NCBI RefSeq assembly: GCF_021606685.1
Contig: NZ_WKCB01000032.1
Span: 1 to 57,683, forward strand
Length of the DNA stretch: 57,683 nt
Direction of reading: 5' to 3'
From: Pseudomonas syringae
Lineage (GTDB): Bacteria; Pseudomonadota; Gammaproteobacteria; Pseudomonadales; Pseudomonadaceae
The translations under genes and the position numbers were made by a program. The notes under the pieces were generated by a model that saw only the letters and a list, made by a program, of their open reading frames with translations, was not told where the DNA came from and did not search any database. Shown here piece after piece: positions 24,616-32,768 of this stretch. The stretch's first letter is position 1; every line of letters starts with the position of its first letter.

Positions 24616-26952
24616 TCAGAACGCGATGGAGGTCTGCACGTACACCGTGCGCGGTTCGCCGACGTATTTGCCCTTGTTGTTATCTTCGAACGAGCGGGTG
24701 AAGTACTGCATGTTGAAGATGTTTTTCACACCGACCGCCACGTTTAGGTCTGACAGTTGCGGGCCGAAGTCGTAGGCCGCGCGGCTGCTGAACAGCATGT
24801 AGCCGGGGATGCGCCCGTTGGCGCCGTTGGCGGTTTCGGCCTGGGTGTTGGCGTTGTCGGCAAACTGGCTGCTCTGGTAGCTGCTGTCCAGGTTGAGTTT
24901 CCAACTGCCTTGGGTGTAACCCACGCCCAGGGTGCCTTTGTGCTTGGACGAGAAGGGTACGCGGTTGCCCTTGTTCGGGCCGTCTTCGCGGATGGTGGCG
25001 TCCACGTAGGCGTAGGTGGCGTACACATCGAAGCCGGCCAGCGCCGGGCTCAAGCCGTCGAGGGCATAGTTGACGCTGGTTTCGATGCCCTGATGACGGG
25101 TTTCGCCACGGGCGATCACCGAATCATCGGTCTGGTTGCTTTCATACTGGTTATCGAAGTTGATCAGGAACGCGCCGATCTCGGCACGCAAGGTGCCGTC
25201 GTCATAGCGGGTGCCCAGTTCCCAGGTACGGGCTTTTTCCGGTTTCACTTCGCCGCTGGGAACACGTTTGGCCATCTGGCTGTATTGCACGCTGCCGAAC
25301 GAGCCTTCGGTGTTGGCGTAGAGGTTCCAGCTGTCCGTGAGGTGATAGAGCACGTTCAGCGCGGGCAGCGCCGTGTTGTAGTCACCTTTGTAGTTGAGGT
25401 TGTTGATGGAGTCGGTTTGCTGCGATTTGATCATTTCATAGCGAATGCCCGGGGTGATGGTCCACTTGCCGATGTCAATCCGGTCATCCACGAAGAAGGC
25501 GTTGGCTTCAGTGCTGCCGCGTGTATCGCGGTCGTTGCGACTGTCAGTCGTGGGGATCTGCTGGTCGGCGCTGATCGGCGTGCGGTAGCGCAGTTCGTGC
25601 CCGGCCTCGTTGATGTAGCGGTAGCCGACGCCCACTTCATGGCTGGTCGGGCCAAGGTCGAAGCCCTGGGCAAAGCGAGTTTCGAGGCCGCGTACCCAGT
25701 ATTCGCGAGGGGACAGCGAGAGGAAGGTGCCCTGGTCCAGGTAACCGCTGCGCAGGGTCTTGGTGAAGAAGCTGTTGACGGTGAATTCGCGGCGGTCCTG
25801 CTCGTAGCGATAGCCGACGTTGAACATCGTGCGGCGGCCCCAGAACTTGTCGTAGGGGCGGGTGGATTGATAGGGGTTGGCCTTGTAGTCCGCGACGTTC
25901 AAGCCACCCGGCATGTCGGCCTGGCCTTCGTAGTACTGCGCCATGGCGTTGAAGCTGTTGGCGTCGTCGAGCTGGTATTTACCTTTCAGGATCAGGTCGT
26001 CGATGCGCGTGTTGCTGTTTTCGCGCCAGTCGCCGCCACGGGTGCCGGAGTACAGGAGCGCGCCGCCCAGGCCATTGTCGGCGGTGCCGCCGGCCAGCAG
26101 GTTGCCGGTGGTCTTGAAACCGTCATGGCTGGAGGACGGGCTGGTTTCGGTCTGCACGCCGCCTTTGACGGTGGGCGCATCCGGAATCGCGCGGGTCACG
26201 AAGTTGACCACGCCGCCGACGTTCTGCGGGCCGTAGCGCACGGCGCCGCCGCCACGTACCACGTCTACCGCGTCCATGTTGCCCATGCTGATCGGGGCGA
26301 AGGACAACTGCGGCTGGCCATACGGCGCGAACGGCACCGGAATGCCATCCATGAGTACGGTGGAGCGCGACGCCAGGCGTGGGTTGAGGCCGCGGATACC
26401 GAAGTTCAGCGCCATGTCGTGGCTGCCGGTGCCGTTGTTGTCCGGGGCGTTGACGCCGGGGATGCGGTTGAGCACATCCTTGGCCTGGGTGGCGCCCTGG
26501 CGTTCGAATTCTTCACGGCGGATCACATCGCGCGCGCCGGGGTGTTCGAAGACGTTGGTCTGTTCGGCATCGCCGAGCCAGTCGCCGACCACGCTGGAAG
26601 TGGCCAGTTCGACGCTCGCAGGGGCGTTCGCCGGTTGCAGGCTGAACGCGTTGTCACCTTCGGCGCGGGCTTGCAGGCCGGTGCCTTCCAGCAACTTCCG
26701 CAGGCCTTCGGCGGCGCTGTAATGGCCGGACAGGCCACGGCTCTGCATGCCCGCCGTCACTTGGGAACCGAACGAGATCAGCACACCCGCCTCACGACCA
26801 AACTGGTTCAGCGCGGCTTCCAGTGTGGTGGGGGCGATGTGATAAGGCTTGGCGTCGGCGGCCATTACCGCAGGCAATGCGCTAAAACTGAGGCTGGCGC
26901 CCAGTAACAGGTGGCGCAAGGTGCGGGCGATCAGGGTGGGTTGCTGGGGCAT
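24616..26952 (-). CDS. fecA: Ferric citrate outer-membrane receptor FecA
   Basis: This 778-residue TonB-dependent receptor has a signal peptide ending near VMAADAK and an STN signalling domain (YHIAPTTLEAALNQFGREAGVLISFGSQVTAGM). A plug (FERQGATQAKDVLNRIPGVNAPDNNGTGSHDMALNFGIRGLNPRL; VRGGGAVRYGPQNVGGVVNFVTR) and a barrel ending in VQTSIAF follow. The plug sequence and the fecI-fecR-fecA order identify the Fe(III)-dicitrate receptor. The STN domain passes the ligand signal to FecR. I chose the ATG at 26952; a start at 27003 adds 17 non-signal residues. Other ligands of this receptor class are possible. Confidence 0.9.
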   Translation of the reverse strand: MPQQPTLIARTLRHLLLGASLSFSALPAVMAADAKPYHIAPTTLEAALNQFGREAGVLISFGSQVTAGMQSRGLSGHYSAAEGLRKLLEGTGLQARAEGDNAFSLQPANAPASVELATSSVVGDWLGDAEQTNVFEHPGARDVIRREEFERQGATQAKDVLNRIPGVNAPDNNGTGSHDMALNFGIRGLNPRLASRSTVLMDGIPVPFAPYGQPQLSFAPISMGNMDAVDVVRGGGAVRYGPQNVGGVVNFVTRAIPDAPTVKGGVQTETSPSSSHDGFKTTGNLLAGGTADNGLGGALLYSGTRGGDWRENSNTRIDDLILKGKYQLDDANSFNAMAQYYEGQADMPGGLNVADYKANPYQSTRPYDKFWGRRTMFNVGYRYEQDRREFTVNSFFTKTLRSGYLDQGTFLSLSPREYWVRGLETRFAQGFDLGPTSHEVGVGYRYINEAGHELRYRTPISADQQIPTTDSRNDRDTRGSTEANAFFVDDRIDIGKWTITPGIRYEMIKSQQTDSINNLNYKGDYNTALPALNVLYHLTDSWNLYANTEGSFGSVQYSQMAKRVPSGEVKPEKARTWELGTRYDDGTLRAEIGAFLINFDNQYESNQTDDSVIARGETRHQGIETSVNYALDGLSPALAGFDVYATYAYVDATIREDGPNKGNRVPFSSKHKGTLGVGYTQGSWKLNLDSSYQSSQFADNANTQAETANGANGRIPGYMLFSSRAAYDFGPQLSDLNVAVGVKNIFNMQYFTRSFEDNNKGKYVGEPRTVYVQTSIAF

Positions 26953-26965
26953 GAAGAGCGGTCCT

Positions 26966-26997
26966 GAGAAGGAAGGATCAAGGTGGCTTTCCTTCTC
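26966..26997 (-). promoter_or_regulatory. Inverted repeat in the fecA leader
   Basis: GAGAAGGAA (26966-26974) is the perfect complement of TTCCTTCTC (26989-26997) around a 14-base loop. It lies just before the fecA start, between fecR and fecA. It may be an attenuating hairpin or stabilise the distal fecA transcript. Confidence 0.4.
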
Positions 26998-27042
26998 TGT
27001 CACGCGAGGTGTGGAAAACGGCTCACATTATTTTAAAAAAAT

Positions 27043-27984
27043 TCAGACGCGTGCCTGCACCGTCACCCAGTAGCGCGTAAAACGCCGGACCTTGACCGGC
27101 AGACTGACCTCCAGCAGGTCGAGGATGCGCTCGCTGTCGTCCAGCGGATAGCTGCCGGAAATCAGCAAGTTCGCGACCTGCGGGTCGCAATTGAGCTGGC
27201 CACGACGGTAGCGTCCGAGTTCGGCGAGGAAGTCTTCCAGGCGCATGTGCGCGGCCATCAGCATGCCATCGGCCCAGGCGCCGCTGTTGGCGTCGGTGGC
27301 GCGCGGGGTGTCCCAGCCTTTACGGGTGAAATTGACTTGGCGCGATGCGTCGACGCTTAACGGCAGGCCGCTGTAGTTATTGGGCATTACCTCGACGTGT
27401 CCGTCGAAGACCGCCACTTGGGTGTGGTCGTTGAACTGGCGCACATTCATGCGCGCGGCCTGGCTGGTCAGCAGGCCCTGACCGGTGAGCACCTGCAGCG
27501 GCGTAGCGCCGGCGGTGCCGGTCAGCAGAATCTCGCCTTCGAGCAGACGGATCAGGCGTTGCCGGCCATCGAAATGCACGTCTACCGCGCTGCCGGTATT
27601 GAGTTGCAACTGGCTGCCATCGGCCAATTGCACCTTGCGCCGCTGGCCGATGGGGCTGCGGTAGTCGGCGCTGAGTGGCGGCAGGATATGTTGCTGGCGC
27701 AGGCTCCAGGCGGCAGCCGAACCGGCCCCCAGGATCAGCAGCAATTTGAGCGCCTGGCGTCGGCTGCGCGATGCCGGCGCGTTGAGCGCCGCGTGGGCCA
27801 GGGGCGAGGGCATGCCGCGCAGGCGCTGGTTGACGCGCTGGATATGGTCCCACGCGCGCTGATGCTCGGTGTGCGCATTCAACCACTGCTGCCACGCGGC
27901 TTGCTGGCGCGGGTTGAGTGCGCCTTGCTGCATTTCCAGCAGCCAGTGCACGGCTTGTTCGGCAACCTGTGTCGAGAAATTCAT
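27043..27984 (-). CDS. fecR: FecR family anti-sigma/signal-transducing protein
   Basis: This 313-residue inner-membrane regulator has a cytoplasmic DUF4880-type N-terminus (AVHWLLEMQQGALNPRQQAAWQQWLNAHTEHQRAWDHI), one membrane segment around residues 80-97 (ALKLLLILGAGSAAAWSL) and a periplasmic FecR domain that contacts the FecA STN domain. It should carry the ferric citrate signal to FecI. The start ATG overlaps the fecI stop (ATGA), so translation is coupled. Confidence 0.92.
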   Translation of the reverse strand: MNFSTQVAEQAVHWLLEMQQGALNPRQQAAWQQWLNAHTEHQRAWDHIQRVNQRLRGMPSPLAHAALNAPASRSRRQALKLLLILGAGSAAAWSLRQQHILPPLSADYRSPIGQRRKVQLADGSQLQLNTGSAVDVHFDGRQRLIRLLEGEILLTGTAGATPLQVLTGQGLLTSQAARMNVRQFNDHTQVAVFDGHVEVMPNNYSGLPLSVDASRQVNFTRKGWDTPRATDANSGAWADGMLMAAHMRLEDFLAELGRYRRGQLNCDPQVANLLISGSYPLDDSERILDLLEVSLPVKVRRFTRYWVTVQARV

Positions 27985-28490
27985 AGGGCAAAGTAGCAGC
28001 GCATGGCGGCTTTGTTCAGGTGGCGTTTGACGGTGGCGATGGAGATGCCCAGTTCGGCGCCGATTTGTGCATAGGTCAGGCCATCGAGCTGGGCCAGCAG
28101 GAAGGCGCGTTTGACCTGGGTGGGCAGGCCGTCGAGCAGTTGGTCCAGCTCCATCAGGGTTTGCAGGATGATTGCGCGTTCTTCTTCCGAGGGCGCCACG
28201 TGCTCGGGCATTTGCGCCAGCGCATCGAGGTAGGCGCGCTCGAGGTCCTGGCGGCGGTAGAAGTTGAACAACACGCGCTTGGCAACGGTGGTGAGGAACG
28301 CGCGAGGTTCGATCAGCGTTGGCTCTTCGCGGGCGCTGAGCACACGGATAAACGTGTCTTGCGCCAGGTCGGCGGCACTTTCCGGGCAGCCGAGCTTGCG
28401 TCGCAACCAGCCGGTGAGCCAGAGGTGATGGTCGTTGTACAGCACTTCGACGGTGTTGGACGGGCTCAACGCGATCTCCCTTAGCGACAT
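27981..28490 (-). CDS. fecI: ECF sigma factor FecI
   Basis: This 169-residue extracytoplasmic-function sigma factor has region 2 around ESAADLAQDTFIRVLSAREEPTLIEPRAFLTTVAKRVL and region 4 around LLDGLPTQVKRAFLLAQLDGLTYAQIGAELGISIATVKRHLNKAAMRCYFAL, both of the FecI type. It should direct transcription of fecA when FecA and FecR signal ferric citrate. The ATG at 28490 gives the usual length; longer in-frame starts up to 28670 read through the promoter region. Confidence 0.92.
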   Translation of the reverse strand: MSLREIALSPSNTVEVLYNDHHLWLTGWLRRKLGCPESAADLAQDTFIRVLSAREEPTLIEPRAFLTTVAKRVLFNFYRRQDLERAYLDALAQMPEHVAPSEEERAIILQTLMELDQLLDGLPTQVKRAFLLAQLDGLTYAQIGAELGISIATVKRHLNKAAMRCYFAL

Positions 28491-28513
28491 GCCTGCACGC
28501 CGGGCATGCTTTA

Positions 28514-28532
28514 GAGAACAAGAATTGTTCGC
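28514..28532. promoter_or_regulatory. Second Fur-like dyad upstream of fecI
   Basis: GAACA (28516-28520) and TGTTC (28526-28530) form a perfect dyad within a 9-1-9 arrangement (seven of nine positions symmetric), 24-42 bases before the fecI start. It could be the main operator for fecI, with the box at 28599 serving the divergent operon. Confidence 0.45.
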
Positions 28533-28598
28533 ATTGTAGGCGGCGTGAAGGGCTTCGGCAATCAGGCAAGGCAGGTGTTTCATCTGTTCTTTTTTGCT

Positions 28599-28617
28599 TA
28601 TGAGAATATTTATCATT
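28599..28617. promoter_or_regulatory. Candidate Fur box shared by fecI and the DUF3649-PepSY operon
   Basis: On the minus strand the sequence reads AATGATAAATATTCTCATA, a 9-1-9 dyad with six of nine positions symmetric and a good match to the GATAAT-rich Fur consensus. It lies in the 161-base region between two divergent iron operons, so Fur with Fe(II) could repress both. Confidence 0.65.
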
Positions 28618-28651
28618 AATATTGCGTGCTGATGAACCTGGCGCCTCCCGC

Positions 28652-28954
28652 ATGAAAAGCAAAACCTCACTGCCCGCCTCCTATCGCCTCGCCGTCACCT
28701 CGCGCGTGTTGGCGGCTGTTGTCGGCGGTTATCTGATGGCCTCGCTGGCGGCCGTCTGCCTGGCGCTGTGGATGCCCACCGCCCGCGCTGATGCGGTCAT
28801 CACCGGGATGATGAGTTCGTTTGTGTTCTATCTGCTGGCGGTGCTTTGGTGCTTTGCCTGCCGAACGGCATGGCGCGCGTGGTTCGGCGTGATGCTGCCC
28901 AGCGCGGCGTTCGCCACCCTGGCAGGGATTGGGTTCTGGATGGTGCGCACATGA
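28652..28954 (+). CDS. DUF3649 small membrane protein of an iron-linked cassette
   Basis: This 100-residue protein has three predicted membrane helices (YRLAVTSRVLAAVVGGYLMASLAAVCLALW, ITGMMSSFVFYLLAVLWCFACRTA, GVMLPSAAFATLAGIGFWMV). It is the DUF3649 type found next to PepSY proteins in iron-uptake regions. The exact role is unknown. The stop overlaps the PepSY start (ATGA). A Fur-like box lies about 35-50 bases upstream. The ATG at 28652 is preferred because the ten codons upstream are not hydrophobic or conserved. Confidence 0.82.
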   Translation: MKSKTSLPASYRLAVTSRVLAAVVGGYLMASLAAVCLALWMPTARADAVITGMMSSFVFYLLAVLWCFACRTAWRAWFGVMLPSAAFATLAGIGFWMVRT

Positions 28955-30525
28955 AAGAGGGCTTTCGCCAAGCCATGGCGTGGTTGCACACCTGGGCCGG
29001 ATTGATCTTTGGCTGGCTGCTGTTTGCGATTTTCCTGACGGGCACCTTGTCGTATTTCAAAGATGAAATCAGCCACTGGATGCAGCCAGAAGTGCAGGCG
29101 CACCCGGTGGACGATGCGCGCAGCCTGACCGTCGCCCAACATTACCTGCAACAGGTGGCGCCGACGGCCGCGCGTTGGTTCATCACCTTGCCGGACAGTC
29201 GCGACCCCGGCCTGTCGGTGATGTGGCAAGACAAGATCGACCCTTCCAAGCGCGGCAACTTCATCCAGAAAACCCTCGACCCGGTCAGCGGCGAGGCGGT
29301 GCAAGCCCGTGAAAGCATGGGCGGCGAATTCTTTTATCGTTTCCACTACCAATTGCAGATGCCTCATCCGTGGGGCCGCTGGCTGTCTACTCTCGCCGCG
29401 ATGGTGATGCTGGTAGCGCTGATCACCGGCATCATTACCCACAAGAAAATCTTCAAGGACTTCTTCACCTTCCGCCCCCGCAAAGGCCAGCGTTCCTGGC
29501 TCGACGGGCACAACGCGGTGGGGGTGCTGGTGCTGCCTTTCCATTTGATGATCACCTACAGCAGCCTGGTGATTTTCATGAGCATGGTCATGCCCGCGCC
29601 GATTTTGGCCTCCTATGGCAACGACACGCGCGCGTTCTTCAACGAGGTGTTCCCGGCCACCAACAACGCCCCGGCGCTCGGTCAGCCAGGCACTCTGTTG
29701 CCGTTGGTGCCGATGTACGAGCAGGCGCGGGCGCACTGGGCGGGCGGCCACGTGGGGCGCATTGCGGTGAATAACCCGAGTGACGTGAACGCGTCAGTGA
29801 ATGTGTTCCGGGCAGGTTCCGACCGCGTTGTGCATGATTTCGGCAGCGCCGTGTCCTTCAATGGCAACACCGGCCAATTGCTGCGGGTGAGCGGCGAGCA
29901 ATCGTTACCAGCGGTCATCGGTGGCAGTTTCTACGGCCTGCACATGGGCCATTTCGCCGGCCCGGTGCTGCGCTGGCTGTACTTTATCTGCGGGCTGGCA
30001 GGCACGGCGATGATTGGGACGGGGCTGGTGATCTGGCTCGGCAAGCGCCAGCTCAAGCACGCCAAAACCGCAGTGATGCCCTTTGAGCTGCGGTTGGTGG
30101 AAGTGCTGAACATCGCCAGCATGGCGGGGCTGATGCTCGCGATTGCAGGGTTTTTCTGGGCCAACCGTTTATTGCCGGTAAGCTTCGCCGAGCGCTCCGA
30201 TTGGGAAGTGCAGACCTTCTTTATCGCCTGGGGCCTGAGCCTGCTGCACGCGATGCTGCGTCGCGGCCGCCGGGGCTGGGTCGAGCAGTTGAGCCTGGGC
30301 GCGCTGCTGTTTATCGCGATTCCGCTGCTCAACGCGCTGACCACCTCCAACCACCTCGGGGTGTCACTGGTGACTGGCGACTGGGCCATGGCCGGTTTCG
30401 ACCTGACCTGCCTGGCCAGCGGTGTGTTCCTCGGCTGGGCGGCCTGGAAGATGCAGCACCGCGCGGCGCCTCAGCCCAAGGCAGAGCGGGCGCGGGCGCT
30501 CAACCTCAAGCAGGGGGCGCACTGA
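28951..30525 (+). CDS. PepSY-TM domain protein, putative siderophore-iron reductase component
   Basis: This 524-residue inner-membrane protein has the PepSY-associated TM layout: a first helix after FRQAMAWLHTWAGLIFGWLLFAIFLTGTLSYFKDEI, a large periplasmic region (about 45-135), helix pairs near 145 and 205, more helices near 340 and 390, and a final group at 430-500. The histidines at LHTWAG and in the TM helices could bind heme. Such proteins are thought to help release or reduce siderophore iron in the periplasm. It is co-transcribed with the DUF3649 and DUF3325 genes by overlap or direct abutment. Confidence 0.86.
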   Translation: MKEGFRQAMAWLHTWAGLIFGWLLFAIFLTGTLSYFKDEISHWMQPEVQAHPVDDARSLTVAQHYLQQVAPTAARWFITLPDSRDPGLSVMWQDKIDPSKRGNFIQKTLDPVSGEAVQARESMGGEFFYRFHYQLQMPHPWGRWLSTLAAMVMLVALITGIITHKKIFKDFFTFRPRKGQRSWLDGHNAVGVLVLPFHLMITYSSLVIFMSMVMPAPILASYGNDTRAFFNEVFPATNNAPALGQPGTLLPLVPMYEQARAHWAGGHVGRIAVNNPSDVNASVNVFRAGSDRVVHDFGSAVSFNGNTGQLLRVSGEQSLPAVIGGSFYGLHMGHFAGPVLRWLYFICGLAGTAMIGTGLVIWLGKRQLKHAKTAVMPFELRLVEVLNIASMAGLMLAIAGFFWANRLLPVSFAERSDWEVQTFFIAWGLSLLHAMLRRGRRGWVEQLSLGALLFIAIPLLNALTTSNHLGVSLVTGDWAMAGFDLTCLASGVFLGWAAWKMQHRAAPQPKAERARALNLKQGAH

Positions 30526-30852
30526 ATGCTCCTCGCCTTGCTGATGTGTTACGCCGGGTTCACCGCCTTGTGCCTCTCCACCGACCGCCATCACGGCGAG
30601 CTGCTGCACAGCAAACCCTCACCGCGGCGGCGCCTGGGGCTGCGGGTGTTGGGCTGGTTGCTGCTGAGCGTGTCGATCTGGCCGGCGGTGCAGGTTGCCG
30701 GTTGGAGCCAGGGCTTGGTGGAGTGGTGTGCGGTATTGATGCTCAGCGCCCTGTTGTTGGTGCTGTTGTTGCCGTATCGGCCACGGTTGGCCTTGATCCT
30801 CGCGGGCGTCGGCCTGCTGGCCAGTCCCGTTGCGGCCTTCGCCACACTCTGA
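30526..30852 (+). CDS. DUF3325 small membrane protein
   Basis: This 108-residue protein has about three helices (LLALLMCYAGFTALCLSTD, LRVLGWLLLSVSIWPAVQVAGW and a long C-terminal pair). It begins immediately after the PepSY stop codon. DUF3325 proteins regularly form the third member of the DUF3649-PepSY set in pseudomonads. The function is unknown, but constant association with the PepSY protein suggests one membrane complex. Confidence 0.82.
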   Translation: MLLALLMCYAGFTALCLSTDRHHGELLHSKPSPRRRLGLRVLGWLLLSVSIWPAVQVAGWSQGLVEWCAVLMLSALLLVLLLPYRPRLALILAGVGLLASPVAAFATL

Positions 30853-30861
30853 GCCCCTGAC

Positions 30862-31440
30862 ATGATGATCAGCACCCCGCCTGAATCCCCGGACAGCCAT
30901 CACGCTGATGCGCCGGGCGGGCGTGCGCATTTTCTGCAAGTGTTCCTGTCCCAGCGTTCGCAGATGGAAGCCTTGGTCAACCGGCGCGTGGGGTGTCGCG
31001 CCACGGCGGCCGACCTGGTGCAGGACCTGTTCCTGCGCTTCTGGCGCCGGCCGCTGGTGCAGGTTGAAGAACTCAGTACCTACCTGCTGCGCTGCGCCGG
31101 CAACATCGCCATCGACCACTTGCGCAGCGAAGGCGCGCGGGTGCGCAGCAGCGAAGGCTGGCTGCCCGAACAGCAAGACCACCAGGGCTCCGAACCCCAG
31201 GCCGCACTGGAAGCGGGCAATGACCTGCGTCATGTCGAGGCCGCGCTGCGCAGCTTGCCTGAGCGCACCCGGCAGATTTTCCTGCTCAACCGTATCCACG
31301 GGCGCAAGTACGCGCAAATCGCCAAGGCCATGGGGTTGTCCCAAAGTGCCGTGGAAAAACATATGATGCGTGCCCTCGAAGCCTGCAAGGCCAGCCTTCG
31401 CGAACCATCACCCCCACGCACGCCAGGGAAAGCACCGTGA
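30862..31440 (+). CDS. ECF sigma factor, FecI-like (iron-starvation type)
   Basis: This 192-residue sigma-70 family ECF factor has region 2 at about residues 30-95 (RRVGCRATAADLVQDLFLRFWRRPLVQVEELSTYLLRCAGNIAIDHLRSE) and region 4 at about 120-175 (LRHVEAALRSLPERTRQIFLLNRIHGRKYAQIAKAMGLSQSAVEKHMMRALEAC). It follows the DUF3325 gene by nine bases and overlaps the fecR-like gene (GTGA). It should activate a siderophore receptor gene, but none follows the anti-sigma gene. ATG codons at 30862 and 30865 are both possible. Confidence 0.88.
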   Translation: MMISTPPESPDSHHADAPGGRAHFLQVFLSQRSQMEALVNRRVGCRATAADLVQDLFLRFWRRPLVQVEELSTYLLRCAGNIAIDHLRSEGARVRSSEGWLPEQQDHQGSEPQAALEAGNDLRHVEAALRSLPERTRQIFLLNRIHGRKYAQIAKAMGLSQSAVEKHMMRALEACKASLREPSPPRTPGKAP

Positions 31441-32414
31441 ACCTCACCCCCACGCCCGACCAGGAACAAGCGGCACTGGCCTGGCTGAGCCTGCTGCATG
31501 ACCAGCCCAGCAGTGGCGACCAGGCCACCTTCAGCCACTGGCTGCGCGCCGACCCTGCGCACGTCGAGGCCTATGCCCGCGCCCAGGTGCTGTGGGAGTT
31601 GAGCGAAGTGCCGGCGCGCACGCTGGCGGACGAAGACGCCCTGGCGTTGCAGGGTTACCTGAATGCGATGAACCCCTCGAAACGCTCACGGGTGATGCGC
31701 GGTGCTGGCGCCCTGGCCATGGCCGCCTGCCTGCTGCTGATGGTGTCCATGGGCGCCGGCTGGCAGCCTTCACGCTGGGTCGATGACCTGGGCGCAGACT
31801 ACGTGACCGCGCCGGGCGAAGTGAGAACCGTGACCCTGGCCGATCAGTCTCATGTCACCCTGGATGCCGACAGTGCCATCGCGGTGGATTTCAGCCATGG
31901 CGAGCGGCATATCCACTTGCGCCGTGGTGCAGGATTTTTCAGCGTGACCCACACCGGCGAGCCGTTCGTGGTGGAGGCGGGCAGTGGCGAAACGCGGGTG
32001 CTGGGCACCCAGTTTGAAGTGCGCCTGCAACCGGCGGGCGCCCAGGTGACGGTGTTGTCCGGTCGGGTGGGGGTGACGCCTTCCAGGCAGGGCCAGCAGC
32101 AAATTCTTACCGCGGGCCAGCAAGTGGCATACGCCGAGGGTGTCGCAGACCCTCTGCACGCGGTCGACAGTGAATCGCGCCTGGCGTGGCGCGACGGCTG
32201 GCTCAACTACTACAAGGCGCCATTGGCGGACGTGGTTGAGGACCTGGGCCGTTACTACCCGGGCCGAATCCTGTTGCTCAACAAGGCGATGGGCGCCAAG
32301 CGCGTCAGCGGCAGCTTCCCGAGCAAAGACCCGCAGGCGGTGCTGAATGCCTTGCAGGCGGTGCTGGGGTTTGAACAGCACAGCCTGCTGGGGCGGGTGA
32401 TCGTGGTGCGCTGA
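31437..32414 (+). CDS. FecR-family anti-sigma factor (partner of the ECF sigma factor upstream)
   Basis: This 325-residue protein has an N-terminal DUF4880-type region (EQAALAWLSLLHDQPSSGDQATFSHWLRADPAHVEAYARAQVLWEL), one membrane helix near residues 85-103 (VMRGAGALAMAACLLLMVSMGAGW) and a periplasmic FecR domain followed by a C-terminal STN-like fold (LADVVEDLGRYYPGRILLLNKAMGAKRVSGSFPS). It would normally contact an STN-bearing receptor. It starts with GTG and its stop codon directly abuts the stop of the opposing glutaredoxin gene. Confidence 0.88.
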   Translation: MNLTPTPDQEQAALAWLSLLHDQPSSGDQATFSHWLRADPAHVEAYARAQVLWELSEVPARTLADEDALALQGYLNAMNPSKRSRVMRGAGALAMAACLLLMVSMGAGWQPSRWVDDLGADYVTAPGEVRTVTLADQSHVTLDADSAIAVDFSHGERHIHLRRGAGFFSVTHTGEPFVVEAGSGETRVLGTQFEVRLQPAGAQVTVLSGRVGVTPSRQGQQQILTAGQQVAYAEGVADPLHAVDSESRLAWRDGWLNYYKAPLADVVEDLGRYYPGRILLLNKAMGAKRVSGSFPSKDPQAVLNALQAVLGFEQHSLLGRVIVVR

Positions 32415-32768
32415 TTACTGCGCCAGCGCAGCCATGATCTGGTCGGGGCTGTAGTCGCGGATCAACGTGCCGTTCACATCCACAAACGGAATCCCGCCGC
32501 CGCCCAACGCCTCGTACGCTTTGCGCGCCTGGGCGTCTTTCTCGATATCGACGGCCTGGTAGGGGATGCCCTTCTGGTCCAGAAAACGCCGGATCTGCTT
32601 GCAGTAGCCACACCATTCGGTGGCATACAGCACCACCCGTGCCGACGTCCGCATGTGTTCGGGCGCCACCTGCGACGGGTTGAACAGCCGCTCGATCTTG
32701 CCCCAGTTCTGGATGACCACCACCACCAGCAACACCAGCAGGACTTTCTTGAGTACCCCGCCGAGCAT
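32415..32768 (-). CDS. Membrane-anchored glutaredoxin-family protein
   Basis: This 117-residue protein has an N-terminal membrane helix (about 5-20, LKKVLLVLLVVVVIQNW) and a glutaredoxin-like domain with the dithiol active site C53-G-Y-C56 (YATEWCGYC) and the cis-proline region GGIPFVDVNG. The helix orientation and partner are unknown, but by the positive charges it should sit at the inner membrane. The start ATG overlaps the ndpA stop by one base (TGATG), so it is the second gene of an ndpA operon. Confidence 0.87.
   Translation of the reverse strand: MLGGVLKKVLLVLLVVVVIQNWGKIERLFNPSQVAPEHMRTSARVVLYATEWCGYCKQIRRFLDQKGIPYQAVDIEKDAQARKAYEALGGGGIPFVDVNGTLIRDYSPDQIMAALAQ

Noticed and set aside
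24757..26907. Long plus-strand reading frame opposite fecA
   Set aside because: It is a shadow of fecA. The composition is typical of antisense frames and no family is recognisable.
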